Shown here one piece after another: positions 12,690-26,489 of a stretch of DNA of 64,000 nucleotides. Position 1 is the first letter of the stretch, and each line of letters opens with the position of its first letter. The stretch lies in contig OY986966.1 in assembly GCA_963920575.1 (NCBI GenBank), forward strand, positions 26,007,717-26,071,716. Direction: 5' to 3'. Made by a program: the position numbers and the translations under genes. Origin of the DNA: Narthecium ossifragum (taxonomy: Eukaryota > Streptophyta > Magnoliopsida > Dioscoreales > Nartheciaceae). The notes under the pieces were generated by a model. It searched no databases. It worked only from the letters and a program-made list of their open reading frames with translations, and was not told where the DNA came from.

Positions 12690-14156
12690 ATTTAAATGCG
12701 TCAAAGAGAAGATGATGTTTATCGCTATGGATCAAGGCTGAAACACTCCTCCGGTGTACAAAGGAAAAGTACTGGCTGCACATATTTTGTATATTGTTCC
12801 ACAATTACGCAGTGTTGTCAAGATTGTACATATGTCAACCCTTGAATTGGGTTTGTCGTTTTGAAAACTGAAACCATCTTACTCTCTGAATTCTTGCATG
12901 GCACGACAGTCAAAGAGATGTAAACATCAAAGAATGAAATTTTTTTATTGGAATTGTTGGCTCATTGGCCTGTTGTGGCATTTGTATAATTGGTGGAAAT
13001 GCTGTTGCAGTTGCTGACGGTGCCCCTTTTCTGCAGTTGAATTTTTTCTGAAGGTATGTGAGCCATGACCATAACAGAACTTTATTCATCTGAAGGTCTT
13101 AGATGATAAATATTCTGAATATTAGTTTTTATTGCAGATATTTTCAGCTAATGACACCCATCTGTTCTCCCAGTTGTGAATCCTATAGAATGGCAGCAAC
13201 TAGTTTTCCATTATTAACGGTCACTTGGATTTTTCATAGTCTAATTTATGCAGTTCCAATGATTACAACATAAAGCCTGGCCATCAAATCAGCCAAAACT
13301 TTAAATTCTGGAGAACAAGTGATTCGTAACTGCATTGTTCCTCTGCAGACATAAACAGTATGACATAAAACAAGAAGAAAAAGGAGGAAAAGAGTGGCGC
13401 ATACACAAGTAAACTCTCTGATGCAATTCTCTGTTGCGATGAGTAACAAGCACGACTATTAAATTCGCATAGATGTCAGAAACCCACATAGAAGTTTGAT
13501 TGATTTTTGTACATAGTTTAGAAATGCTGAATGATAATTTTATGAAGCAAACAAGTTCTACAGCAGAGAGTGCTAAATCCCTGTAGCACGAGGAAACATA
13601 ACTCTTAATATCAAGAATAACATAGTGAAGTATGAGGTATAAACAATGGATCATACAAAGCAAACTCCAATACGAACCTCATCAAACAAAACTATGACAC
13701 TATATTCTTCGAACTCTAGGTTTCAGAAAGTCCTACTTACATACTGAAAGAAGTAGCAAACAGGCCATGCCTGTGATGGTTTACATGCATCCACTTTGAA
13801 AATTGAATTCTACATTTTTGATCTGCTGCTTTGACCGCACCTCCTTCCTTGCTCAGATTACAATGCTCCCATATCTGGTCATGGATATGATACCTGAACA
13901 ATGCATCTTGATTGATTCCAACTTCAGTAGTGGAAAAGGAAGTATATGTGATTCCATGGAAAACATCAATCTTACTTGCAGAAGAGTAGAGTGGGCAAGG
14001 AATGAAAGGGAAGAAGCCCCCTGACCTCTGCGCTATGACCTTCAACTGCTTTTCTTTGTCTAGAGGACCAACAAAGAGCAAATGCAAGATCAAAGGAATG
14101 ATGTCGGAAAAATGTATCTCGCCTACTCATCTATACCATCACAGCGACATGGTGAA
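12690..14156. other. Convergent intergenic region with both 3' UTRs
   Basis: About 1.47 kb between the stop codons of the lipase (+) and the PBL27-like kinase (-). It should hold both 3' UTRs. No further coding region, repeat or RNA gene was recognised. Confidence 0.5.
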
Positions 14157-17100
14157 CTAGTCTGCTCTCTCTCTCCAGTTCTCACCCCACACTCTGGCTT
14201 CTGCAACTGCACGTTCTCTATTGATATCCCGGTTGAGATTCTTTGGGGAGTCTCTTGCCCTTCCAGCATGGATTGGGCTTTCCCTCTGAGAACCCTGTGA
14301 TTCCAACTCCTCCAAAGCTCCCTTCCTTCCAGAGCCATCTCTTGAATCACCTTTGACACCATCTGCTCCAAATACCACTCTAGAAATGTCCCTCTGTCTG
14401 AAATCAGGGGAATTACGATGTGGTGAATAAATAATACTCTGATTATCAGACCCACCACCATGGCTTTTTCGGTCCTCCCTGGACCTAGGAGTAGATGGAC
14501 CAACCCTATGGCTCTGAGCAGCAGCTGCAGTTGGATCATAATTTTGCGAGGCCAAATATGACAGTGCAGTAACAACATCTCCTATGAGAGGCCGTGTCGC
14601 TGCTTGCTCCTGCAAACACATTGCTGCAACAGCGAGAGCTTGGTACAGGCCTCGCATAGGATAACGACCTTGCAACAACGGATCTGCCATTTTCGGAAAT
14701 TTCCTTCGGTCTTTAAAAAGAGGGCGAGCCTGCATAAAAAAAATTTCAAACAAAGGAAGAGAAGCATATTACACATTCCAACGGAATTTTAGAGGAAATC
14801 TTAAGCTTTCGCCGTTGGGCACTAATTAGGCACTGCAATTTTGTGTAAAACTAGTTATCTGAGTTCCAGGAAGTGGGAGACTTTCGCCCTTTGGAGCAGC
14901 AGCATATAAATTAATAACATCATGAACCCAGAACCCATGGGTAGTTGCAGCTATCCACTAATCTAACTTGAACATTACCAGAATGCCAGAAAGAACATGA
15001 AAAAGAGGATCTATTGAATTGTTTAGAAACATCAAGTGAAAGTTCATCAGAAGAGATAAAGCACAAGAAAGGAAGAAAAATACCCATGCCACTAGATTCT
15101 GCTCCCCCGAAGGGCGGGCGTTATCTATAGCTTTGCGTCCTGTAATTAGCTCGAGGAAGACAACACCAAAACTATAAACGTCAGACTTCAGTGTCAACTG
15201 CCCAGTCATAGCATATTCAGGAGCACAATAGCCATATGTTCCCATAACCCTTGTTGAGACATGAGTTTTGTCACCGACTGGACCGAGTTTTGCAAGCCCA
15301 AAATCAGAAAGCTTGGGGAAGAAGCCTTCATCAAGTAGGATGTTCGAAGATTTGAAATCTCTGTAAATAACAGGGGGATTTGCTTTATCGTGTAGGTATT
15401 CCAAGCCTTTAGCTGCACCAGCTGCAATCTTCATCCGGGTATTCCAGTCAAGGGGATCCTTGCAAGGAGGAATATCTGAAAAAAGCCCGTAAGGGTCATA
15501 TGCATCTAAGGCAAAACATTGGAATATATTACCAAACAGCGCAATGCAAAAAACTGATAATGAGAAAAAATTAGTTCTTTGAACACTAAAATCAGTTGCT
15601 CATAACCTCATACATCAGCTGACAAAGTTAAGACTAGGGATATAATGAAGCTAACTTAAGTGCTCTTTAGAAAAGTCAATTCATAACATGTAAGTAAGTT
15701 GCTCAAGTTGCTTAACTTTTCACTAAATGCTATGGCCCAGTATTGTACTGACGCTCCCCTGTGGGACCTCCCCCCACCCCAAATCAGCCAAGAAGGGCCT
15801 CTACCAAAGTCTAGAAGTAGGTACCCAATTATAACTTAATATGCAATAAGATGAAACAGCATAAGATGAAGTATCATCATAAACTACTCGCTAATATAAA
15901 AGGTTCCAAAATAAATGAAGAAGACATTTAGAGGGTGTATCATTTAAGGTAGCAAGTGCTTTGATCTTTGGAGCACTTCAGATGCTGCTATGTTCCCTAC
16001 TCGGATAAACTCTCTAAGCTGAATCAATATCTTCTAGAAAGTATCATTTAGTATCATTTAGTATCATTCTTGAAAAAGAAAGAAGAGTGCACAGAAAAAG
16101 AAAGAAAGAGGCAACTGGTTTCCTTCATAGCTTAGAAGAAGGGGTGGTTGATGAAGATGGAGGAGAAAGTTCTACATATATATATATATAACCATTACTG
16201 ACGACTACGGCAATAAGCACATGGCTTTCACTTAATTCCTTTATCTTGTCCTTTCCTTTTTCTCTCTTAGCTAAGGCAAGATCAAGTATTTCACATCCTG
16301 ACTAGTGTTAATCATATAAGAAGTTGCTTTAAACGTTCTCAAAATATCCTCTCATTTCCCTTTCAAACATGCTCTATATACATTTTGGTACATAATAAAT
16401 AAGTTAAAGAGAGAATGCCTAAAGGCACTAGATGCTAGTTTTATAATCGTAGTGTTACTAAAATACTTCATGGTGTAGCCTTATCTTCTTGTTTCCTTCT
16501 GTTGTGTAAGATAGCCCAAGAATAGTCCAGATCCAATTCTTGAGTCCATCTCTGCACAACATTGTTTCAAAGTTTGCCATATCCTACCAAAAAGATAATT
16601 CCAGAAGGAAATGAAAAGCTATACCTAAACAAGAAACTGACACTTAAATGTACTCAATGCAAGGACAGATTGGGAAAAGCTAATACTCAAATCTAGAATC
16701 CACTGACAGATAAGAATGGCGCTAATGACGAGTAAACATACATTGGACTTACGTATAAGCTCATGGGCAATGCAAGGATAGATTGGGAAAGCTAGTATTC
16801 AAAATTAGGATCCTTTGGGAGATAATAGTGGTGCTAATCATGGGATAGCATAAACAGGAGTATTTATAACCCATATGAGTAAATCGCTAGAAGCAATTGC
16901 TTACCGCCTTGAACTCCTAATTTCTGCTACATGGATGCTTTTCCAGAAACCAAGATAATGGTTCTGAGGACAGTCTAAGATTTTGAGTGAGCACCGAATG
17001 ATACCCTCATTCCTCCATATGTCTATATTATGCAAGGGCCACACACTTCTTAGTAGTTCTCACATTCTGGATAGTAAATAAAAACATGTCATCCCTCATA

Positions 17101-20100
17101 GTACAAGAAAATAACCTCAGAATGAGAAAACTTCATCACTGTCAGCGATGTGACCACTCTCTAGCAAGTATGGATTGTAAGCTTTGAAACTTCCCTGCTA
17201 CAATCCATGCTCAGAAGGCTTATGAAAATCAGAATAGAACCCAAGTGAATACGTAAAGTCATGCATCATCAGATTGAGGAATCATGTCGAAAGAGTTGGA
17301 ATACAGAGAATGCAAGTGTTTCAATTATCACAATTTGGCATTACTCAAAACATTGATCAGACTAGCCTAAAATGGTTCTAGGATCCTCATGCGAAGAATA
17401 TGGATAGTCAAATTGTGAGACAAGAATTTGAACAAAAATGAAATACACTAATGTAAAATTCTTATAAGCTATGTGTTGAAGCTGCTATTCTAAACAGCAA
17501 TCAACGTGATTTAGCATTTCCTGAAAAAGGTAGTGACAGGAAACAACGCCCGAAGTGATAGGACATACGATCACTTTCAACGCATATTGAGGAAAGGTTC
17601 TTGAACATATTTGCAGGTTGGAGGCGGCTAAGGCACAGCATAGTGCAAATAAAACATGCAGGTGTACATCCAGTTGCATATGTGCTTCAGAATAAAAATA
17701 CACCTTACATAAGCTTGATGCTGGTCTATCAGTCCAGAAAACCTCACTGTATCAACCGAGGATTTTCATGCTGAAGTTCATGTTGGTAAATAACAGACAC
17801 TAGACAAGCCACGTATCGCGACGCGCATTGTACCACCAAACGATGTTTTGGTTATCTTCATCGAAATAGCTCGAAATGGATAAAAATCATCATATCAGTT
17901 TCATTTCCTAAATATATGGATCCAATCAGACTTGATTATGTTTCGGATTATAAAAGCAATGTCTCAGGGTTACTCGAGCTCCTACCCACTATGGCTCAAG
18001 TCCCTAAAGACCCCTCCCTTCATGAACATTTAGTCAAAATAAACTTAGTCAAGCCATTCAGTCAAAAGGAAGGTGAGTCAACCAGCGTTGCCAAGGAATC
18101 CAAAGCAGGAAGAGCCTATTCATACTGCAGAAAAACTGAAGGTTGCCACCATTAAATCAATAATGACTAAGTCAGATGTGCTGAATCTCCCAGTAAAGTG
18201 TGATGCGTAGGATTTAATATATGCACATAATAGAAAGCTTCGCTCGATGAATAGCAAATCCAAAAAACAAAACAATAGCCCAAGTACTATGTATTCCACT
18301 ACCTTGCATAAAGGACACAAAATGGTAGGCCATGACACAGTGAAATGGCTCATAATACTTTTACCATAATGAACAAACTAGTATGTTCCTTCATAGATCT
18401 TAGGAGGTTGCTTTCGGATAACGAGGAGATCATTAGCCAAGCAGCTAATTCATCTACTTCATGCAGAAAATTCTAATCTTATTGGTACATGACTGTGAGG
18501 GAAGAACGTCAACACACCGTTGAAGGTGTAGAAGATAAAGCCAAAAGGAGCTAATTAGATGAGATATAATTTTTAACAAACCATCAAGATGGAAAAGTTA
18601 CCAAATATAACAACAGAGCTCAAATCGAAATTCTCTTGAGAGGTGTTCAGATATTAAGTAGAAATTCAGCCACTCTCTTTACTAGGCACAATGCAATAAA
18701 TCCACAGTTTTGAGATGTTTTCAGATAGTAATTAGTAAATTCAGCCACTCTCTTTTCTAGTATTCAGATTACGTTAAGCTAGAAAGATGAAAATTACAAT
18801 GACTTGTTTTGCAGCAATCATCAAGGTCTACTTACTACTACCAAAAAGAGCAGGCACTAACCATGTAGATGATCCTCCAGGGATCCCAACGGCATAAATT
18901 CATAGACAAGAAGGCGTTGATCCCCGTCAGCACAATAGCCAATCAAATTGACGAGATTGGGATGGTGTAAGAGACTAAGCATGAGAACTTCCACAAGGAA
19001 TTCCCTATTTCCTTGAAGGCCATTTCTGTCAAGCTGTTTCACGGCAACAACCTACCATGTACCATAGTTCCCATTATGTGGCTATCTCAAAGGGATAATT
19101 GACAAATGAAAAACAAAAGGTTTCAGTAGCAAGAGATTTTGCAACCTTTTCTACTAAACATGTTTCCGATCGCTATGTTCTTAACTAGTAAAGCCAAGCC
19201 ACATGCTGATGCATGAAACTAGCAGTTAATTCATACATACCTGGCCAGTGCTCTCCAAGCGCCCTTTATACACACGGCCAAAACCCCCTTCCCCCAAGAG
19301 ACAGTCTTGTCTAAAATTCTTCGTGGCAGCAGCAAGCTCACGAAAAGTAAAAGTTTGCGCCGCAATGTGCGCAGTAGATCCATCCTTGCTAACTGATGCT
19401 TCCCTTTTTGAGTCTGAGCCATTCCGTGATTTAGATTTGTCTTTCAACAGCAACCAATTGAAAAAAGCCAAAAAAGAAACCAGTTTAAATTTAAATTTTC
19501 CTTCGATGTTAAGTTTAATAGACTTAAATCAGAAACATGCACCAGTAATAACACTTTAGCACAGCCAGCAAAAAATGGGCATGTCTTCTAACATAAATTT
19601 TTTTCCAAGATCCACCATTGCACTTTGCAAACAAATCATATCCTTCTCATCAAAGAGTGTAAAAGGACCAATACAGGTTGGTCATCAACATTTCTATTTT
19701 CTTGCACTTCTGAATATTAAACAATCTTTAGTGCACCACTAAAAATTAAAATTTTCAGCTCAACCGCAGTCCCAGTCATACATATAAAGTGGATTCCGAT
19801 CAAGTAAGGATCCCTGGTACCCAAAATCCCAAGACATGGGGTTGGAAATGTGAACCAAAGGTACGCATTCCCACAAAGTTCCAATCTTCCTCAACAAATC
19901 AACCAATTCACAATCCAAAAACAATTACACCAAATACACCAAGTACCAGATCAACAAAGATTCATCATCACCAGCAAAAATAAACCAAGATGGCCATCAC
20001 AAAATCCCCAACCATAAACACCCAAATTCCACCCAACAAAATCAAAATAAAAAAATTCACCTGAAGCGACCCTCGAAACCCGATGAGACGACGCCGCCGC

Positions 20101-20193
20101 CGAGGCATCCTTCTTGAAACCCCCACCTCCGCCCTTCACCTCGCTCCCATCCTTCTCCTTCTCCGGCGATCCGAAGCAAGGGAAGCAACCCAT
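14157..20193 (-). CDS. PBL27-like: PBL27-type receptor-like cytoplasmic kinase (RLCK VII), 5 exons
   Basis: Ser/Thr kinase expected at the plasma membrane, where Arabidopsis PBL27 and rice RLCK185 relay chitin signals from CERK1-type receptors to MAP kinases. Exons in coding order: 20061-20193, 19241-19440, 18862-19051, 15084-15475, 14157-14729, all GT-AG, giving 495 aa. MGCFPCFGS at the start fits N-myristoylation (Gly2) and palmitoylation (Cys3, Cys6). Kinase landmarks: glycine loop [12 protein letters not shown] (93-104), catalytic Lys116 in [13 protein letters not shown] with Asp214, DFG Asp232, and YCAPEY around 257-262. YRD instead of HRD is usual in RLCK VII. The variable tail (about 350-495) ends with the conserved [18 protein letters not shown] and then only AD, shorter than I recall for AtPBL27. 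Intron 3 is 3.4 kb. The family assignment is secure; direct orthology is an inference from overall similarity. Confidence 0.95.
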
Positions 20194-21756
20194 CTCGGAT
20201 CAATCAAATCAAGCCCAAAAAGCCCAGCAAACCGGAGCTCTAACAGCATCTAACAGCACCTCTCCACGCCCATCGCCATCTAACTCATGGTCGCCGATCC
20301 GATCGGAGAAAAGACCGGATTTTTCCGAGAAGAAAAGGGTTAGCGGTATAAAACTTAGATAAATTATAGGAATTTAGAGTGGAGAAGAGAGAGAGAGAAG
20401 AGGAAAGGGGTGAGTTGTAACAAGGCACAAGTCAGCAGCTGAGAAGAGGTCAGTGACTACAATGAGAAATTTTAGCCATATTAATGTGTCTTTCATTTTT
20501 TTTCCCTTTTCTTTTTTTTTTCTTTTTTTTTTCTTTATTCCCTTTTGAAGCCCTTTGAAATTTAAAAGGGTGGTTTCTACGACAAGCTTTGGATTATATT
20601 AGGTCTATACTGTCTTTTAAAAATAAATAGCTTTATAAATCTATTCCTCAAATGGTATCAAGTATTTAACTTTCTCATTTACTCGTCATTCGACCATTTT
20701 GATTTTTTTTTCTTTACTTTTTTTGTTGCAATTAAAAAAAATTGATATAAAGTGACGCTTAGAAATGACCATGTGAATAGAATGACGAAAATACCACTCA
20801 CCTTTATGAGAAGAAGATATATTTTGGACCTTTTGATTAATAAGACACTATTGAGTTAACAACTTTTTCAAAGAGTATATTTGACCTCATAGTTATATTA
20901 CCACCGTCTCAGGAAAAATCAACTGTTAAAATTCAGTTAAAATTTCATCATCCATCGCCACAAATTACAACAAAAGTATTACCCAAACACTATTTCTTAC
21001 CTAATTCTAATAAGAGAAGTTGTAGTCTAAACATAACTAATAGAAATTTGATCTTTTTCATAAGCCAACAAGAAAAAAACAAGAAACAACTCCTTCAAGT
21101 TCTCCCTAATCATCTTTGTCACTCATATAATAGTCATGTTTAGCAGTTACATCTTACTTATATATTAAGAGTTTAAACATAATATGTTATTTGCATCACA
21201 TAAATTTGTTTATATATACCCGGAATAGTTTAACCCGGATCATAACCCGTTATAAGATTTTGAATTCTGAATTTAATTTCTTATGATCCGAATTTTAAAA
21301 AATTAGACGCATACATCACAATTGGTATCAGAGCAATTAAACATTTATTGTTTTATGAGAAAATATTTGAATTATTATTGGTTGATAAAGAAGCTGAAGG
21401 CAAGATGTGAATTTGAAAGAGATCATAAAATAGAAAATAAAACATACTAACACTAATCGATAGCCTCGTACTTCATGTCCAACTGATCGATGTGACCAGC
21501 CGAGGCAAAATGTCTGGCTGACTCTCTACGGTGGTGTCTCCAAACGAACACCAACAACCGACGATGGTTGCTAATCCAGCTACAAATATATTTGGAATCC
21601 GCTCCGGCGGATCCCGCGGATCCGCCGGAGCCAAACGCCCCCTTAATGTGAATGATCGTATCCTTCTATAAATTCTCTATAGATACTCATAAGCTAGGCA
21701 ACTAGATGATAAGCTTCTTTATATGTAGCTTTTAGTTTAGTTTGCCGGCTCTATAA
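20194..21756. other. PBL27-like promoter and intergenic region
   Basis: Presumed 5' UTR and promoter of the kinase (minus strand), with a GA repeat at about 20384-20402 and T-rich tracts at 20496-20545. Farther out the sequence is AT-rich. A palindromic GGATCCGCCGGAG stretch at 21595-21643 matches the right end of the small Tourist-like element at 42120-42283 and is probably a remnant of that family. Confidence 0.4.
21595..21643. mobile_element. Remnant of a Tourist-like MITE
   Basis: TGGAATCCGC, repeated GGATCC/CGCGGATCCGCCGGAGCC, then CCAAACGCCCCC followed by TTA. It matches the right half of the element at 42120-42283. No convincing left terminus was found. Confidence 0.45.
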
Positions 21757-21838
21757 GCACGGCTAGCTCTTTTTTTTCTTGATTAGTTGAGCCCGAAGAC
21801 TGGATGTACAAAATAAAAGAAAAAAATACAACTTAGCC

Positions 21839-22279
21839 TCAGATTTGGGGAATAGACTCATTCCCCCAAACCGATGCCGCCAAAACATCCGCTTGAGAGT
21901 TAAACTCCCGCGGGATATGCACAAACAACACCTTTGAGAAAGTGGACGCGGTCTGCCATAAAGAAAGCAGGATCTCCGCTAGCTCCCCCGGCCAAGCCAA
22001 CCTCCCTGAAGCATATCCAATACCCAACAGTGAGTCAAATTCAAGGATAATGGACCCGATACCTCGCCTCCTAGCCTCCATAAGTCCTCCCCTTATGGCA
22101 AGGATCTCAGCTTCCACCACTGAGGACACCATCACCCTTGCATCCCAAGTCCAAGTCGGATGCACTCCATCATGGAAGGAGATTGCAGCAAGACTCGCGG
22201 CCCCCCCACGAACCGCAGCATCCGAACATAGAACTGGGGAGGCTTCCGAGACAACCGGAGGGGAGAATATCTTAGGCAT
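21839..22279 (-). pseudogene. LINE RNase H domain
   Basis: An open frame of 146 codons with the RNase HI pattern of plant LINEs: Asp in CSDAAV, Glu in VEAEILAIRGGL, Asp in LEFDSLLGIGYASG and Asp in EFNSQADVLA. It forms the C-terminus of the LINE polyprotein and is followed by a short 3' UTR and the A tail. The frame is open here but disconnected from the upstream RT by frameshifts. Confidence 0.85.
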
Positions 22280-23508
22280 GTGAGAAATTAAATATTCTTT
22301 TACTTGCCTGGAGATAACCTAGCGAGTTTGTTAAACACCGCTTCGTTCCTGTCCTTCCAGATCCACCATAAGATATATCCAACCCAAATCTTTTTCTCCG
22401 GCAGCGCAGACCTTGAAGACGAAGTAAAAATCCTCCAGCAATCATCCAGCGAGGTCGGCGAGCGTCTGCCACGAGCCAATCGCTCCCAAACTTCCTCAGA
22501 TAGCGGACAATCAAATAGCAGATGATGCGGGGATTCTACCTCCCCCTAGATCGCACACAGATAGAGTTTATGCCCTGACCCAAAGCACAGAGTGTCTCCA
22601 AGGTCACGATCTTGTCGTGAAAGAAACGCCAAAGAAAGAATTTCACTCTGGGACCAACTGGGGACTTCCAAAGATTAAGCCATCCAGCGCTCACAACCTC
22701 CCCAAACCAATTGGGTGAGATCTCCTTAGCTAACCAAAGGTAGATAAGCGCCGACGTGATGTTCCCACTCGCCGCAAGAGTCTAGATGGGCTTGTCATAG
22801 GACCCCCTGGATCTGGATCTCCTGAATAGTATCCGCCAATGCATGATGGAAAAAAGAAGTTAAGAGATCCTCTCGCCATTGCCCCAAGACTTCCAACAGA
22901 TCACCCACCCATAGATTCTCATGGACTTCGCATGAGTAGAGAGAAGGAGAAAGAGCAAGAGAGTGTGCATGATCCGGATCCCACCGATCGTTCAGAAGAC
23001 TAACCTTCCCCCCAGCCACTGGCACCCATCTGAGCCCCTCCTGGAGCTTATGTGTCACGAAGCAAGTACGCCTCTAGTGCGAAGAGCATCTCCCTGGGAT
23101 GTGGCCAGAAGGAAGATTCCCCTCCCATTTGTATTTTGCTCGAGTCAACCTAGCCCTCAAGGAATCCGGCACCAAGCAAAGGCTAGATGCTCGCTTGATC
23201 CAGAGACAAAGCTGCCATGTGTCAAAGCGTCGCAAACCCAGACCTCCGGCTTCAAGAGGAGAGCAAACCACTTCCCATGCCACCCTCCCTGCCTTCTTAC
23301 CATTTCAAAGAAAAGTTCTAAATATGAATTCAAGATCATTCAACACATACCTTGGAACATGAGTCGCCAGTAGTAGATGTGTCGGTTTAGCTTGAAGCAC
23401 AAATTTGATGAGTGTGACTCTGCCCGCCCCTGCCAACTTTAGAGAAGACCACTCACTCAATCTCTTTTGAAATGTCTCCACCAACCCGTTGTATGTAGCC
23501 CTCTTGAG

Positions 23509-24264
23509 TCACCCACCATCGATCGAGACACTGAGATACTTGAGAAAGCCCTCAACCTCCACCATCCTCAAGGAGTAGCAGATGCTCAGTCGCCTAGTTG
23601 CATCGATCTTGGACGAGAAGTGCACCGTTGATTTAGCTTGATTAATCTTTAGTCCGAAGAGCATGTAGAATTCTTCTAGGACTGAGAGGATCTTATGAGC
23701 TTCATCAGACGAGGCCTTTGGCACTAGCAGGCAGTCATCTGCGGAGAGAAGGTGAGAGAAAGTTTCTTGAGAGTACTTCACCCCCCTAAGCTCCCTCCGC
23801 ATCAGACGCGATAACACCTCCTGTACCAATAAGAACATGTATGGAGAAATGGGGTCCCCTTGAAGGATACCCCGGGATGCAGAAAAATGCCCGGACACCC
23901 TCCCGTTGATGATGAGCGCAAAACGTGTGGAGGAAATGCAAGCAAATACCCATTGCCGCCACCATGCCGGGAAGTTCATCCGTTCCAGCACTCAGATAAG
24001 ATAAGACCAACTCACACTATCATATGCGGACTGGATGTCAACTTTCACCGCCATCAGGGGTCGTGTCTTTGGTGCTCGATGTAGGGAGTGAAGAAGCTCT
24101 TGAGCCGCTGAGACGTTATCAAAGATGCTTCGCCCAGGGATAAAGGCCGACTGCTCTGGGGCAATCAACTCGCCAATGACGTTGCGAAGCCGATTAGTTA
24201 AAATAGTAGAGATAATTTTATAACTTACACCACAAAGACTAATCGCCCAGTAGTCTTTGATACG
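23509..24264 (-). pseudogene. LINE reverse transcriptase, central and C-terminal part
   Basis: Two abutting frames. The 5' one reads YWAISLCGVSYKIIS, LTNRLRNVIG, PEQSAFIPGRSI and VKVDIQSAYDSVSW; the 3' one reads SRGILQGDPISPYMF and then HLLSADDCLLV. These are typical RT motifs; the catalytic FADD box reads SADD here. The join between the two frames (around 23991) is a frameshift or stop. The missing N-terminal RT part lies beyond the inserted LTR at about 26490-26960. Confidence 0.85.
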
Positions 24265-24269
24265 CCTCG

Positions 24270-26483
24270 TGTGAGGACCCGTTCCTCCAACCTTGTCCGA
24301 TCGCGTTAGGTCGAGGGTCTGGCCCATTTGGCCTTGTTTCCACGATCAGGTTGATCGCGAAGACCGCAAGGGAAATTTGGTAAATTGCACCTTGGCGGTT
24401 GATTCCTCATCCTCGTTGTACACACACAACCCTTTTTTTTTTGTTATTTGTGCTTATTAGAACCTTAGGCGAACTTGAGATCGAAATATCTGAGTTCGGG
24501 TGCGTGGAAGCTGTCTTTAGGACAGCTATCACACCAGACCGATCGATTGCCCCCTGGAGTGGCCAATCGAATTGATGTCGGCACCACCTTTTGACGTGTC
24601 CTTCCAGAACATCGAACCGACATAGACCGATCAATCGGTTGGGGAGCGACCGAGTCCGAGCGACCGATCGGACTCGGGTCAATAAGAGATCCGCGAAGCA
24701 CCTCTGTTTTCTCTTTTCTTCTTCTCTCTTCTTCTCTCCTCTGATCCACCGGGGTAGCTCGTTGCAGGCGTTGGGAGAGGTTTCCATATGCTAGGGGAGA
24801 AGCCCTACATCTGGACGGTTTAATTGGGGATTAAACGTGGATTAAGCGTAGTTAGGTAGTATTCATCATTTAAGCTTGATTTGATGTTCTTCGTTGATTA
24901 ATTGGTTGTTCTTCAATTAAACCATGCTAGATGTTGTATGTTAGCTTGCTTGACACATGGTTGGAGTTTGGTAGGATTTGGTTTTGATTTGATATGGATT
25001 TAAGCAAGTTTTCATCATGTTAATTTTCAGATTTATGGTTTAATTAGAACAGTAGTGTTCTAACGTGATTTCCGAGCTTCACATGCATAATATCAGTTGG
25101 TATTCTACATAAAAGTTGTAGATCTCTGAGTTGGATTTCATTTCCAACTGGTTTCATGATTTTTGGAGTTACATATGATTTGTGGTGAATTAAATGGGAT
25201 GTCTGTGCTGAAACAGGACAGTTAACTTAACTTGATCCAATTTTTGGATATGTGATTCGGGGTATGTCATTGAGTGGGCATATCAAGTTTCATGTCGATC
25301 AGACGGTTAGATTGAAAGATAGGATTTTTTGAAGTTTGCAGTATAATTGGTTTGATTTCAATAAATGGATTATTTTAATCTTAACCTCGATATATGTTAT
25401 TATATCTGTGTGGGCCCTTGCATGGCTTGTGCTTGAACCAGGGAGTCACGCCTCTCTTGGGATGTGTAGAATAAACGGCCCTTATGTACGCCCTCGGCTT
25501 TGGTTAATTTATTATTATATTGTTTGATTGCTTAGTTGGGGTTGTATCCCGTTTGTATGCCTGAGCGCCTATTTATTTGCTTATTCTAGACCGATGCTAT
25601 GTTTACCCTTAGCGAGCTATGCGTTGCGCCTGGTCTTGTATAATACTTGGCATATTGTTGCATGCTTGAACTCTTGTTTATTTGTATAATCATACATGGC
25701 ATGTTTGCACTAGATGCATTCCTAGGCTAGGCGTAGGCGATGGGTTAATCGCCGATCCGGGGGCTCGGATCTAGTCTTAGAACCGAGGCTGGGTAGCAAG
25801 GTCTAGGTTTGAATTTGTTTATAATAATATGTTGAATTAAGGTGACTGTCTAGTCGGTTGCAAATTATGTTGTTTGAGGTTTAGAGGTCGTTCTGGGTTT
25901 CAGCCTCAGTCTCAGTCCCATCGTTAGGGGAAGTGACTTATCGCCCTGAGTTCTACCCCTATTGGACGACTGTTGACAGTACCATAGGTCATCAAGGTGC
26001 GTGTCTTGGGGTAGACGACGTTCGTGACGTGGAGTTCCCCTAAAGATGAGTTGGAACATAGGACTTTACTATTTCCTTCCTTTGTGAGCGTCGTAGTATA
26101 GAATCATGCCGAGCTTTTTGCTCACTCCTACCCGGACTGCGTTTTGCAGGTGTAGGCGTGAGCTCTTCTTCCGTAGCTCCTAGCTGCACAAGCTCTTCTT
26201 GGTGGCGCGTCGACCCTTTGGAGGTGTTCGAAGACTTGGGGTTCATGTTTATCTTGTTGGATTATTTAAATGTATAATTTTTCCTTCTATAAGGATTTTG
26301 AGGTTTTATTATATATGTCTAGGATCATATTTTGTATCAGAATCTTGCATTATATTAGAGATCTTATTTTTTATCCATCAATTATTAATTGTTATATTAT
26401 TTTATTATAAATACGTCAGTGATGGATTGAATAAAATAAGAACAATCTCGGATCGGATGGATTTTCTAGACGAGGGCGTGACA
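24270..26483 (+). mobile_element. Solo LTR, family 2, copy A
   Basis: Begins TGTGAGGACCCGTTCC, ends GAGGGCGTGACA, and is flanked by the 5-bp duplication CCTCG (24265-24269 and 26484-26488). It is inserted in the RT region of the LINE. Copies B (30597-34348), C (47799-49848) and a partial D share its termini. It contains a CT-rich stretch near 24710-24740 preceded by degenerate GATCGAT/GATCAATC motifs (24541-24673). No internal retrotransposon genes are adjacent. The gypsy/chromovirus character is only an impression from the terminal GGGTCGGGGCGTGACA-type end. Confidence 0.9.
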
Positions 26484-26489
26484 CCTCGG

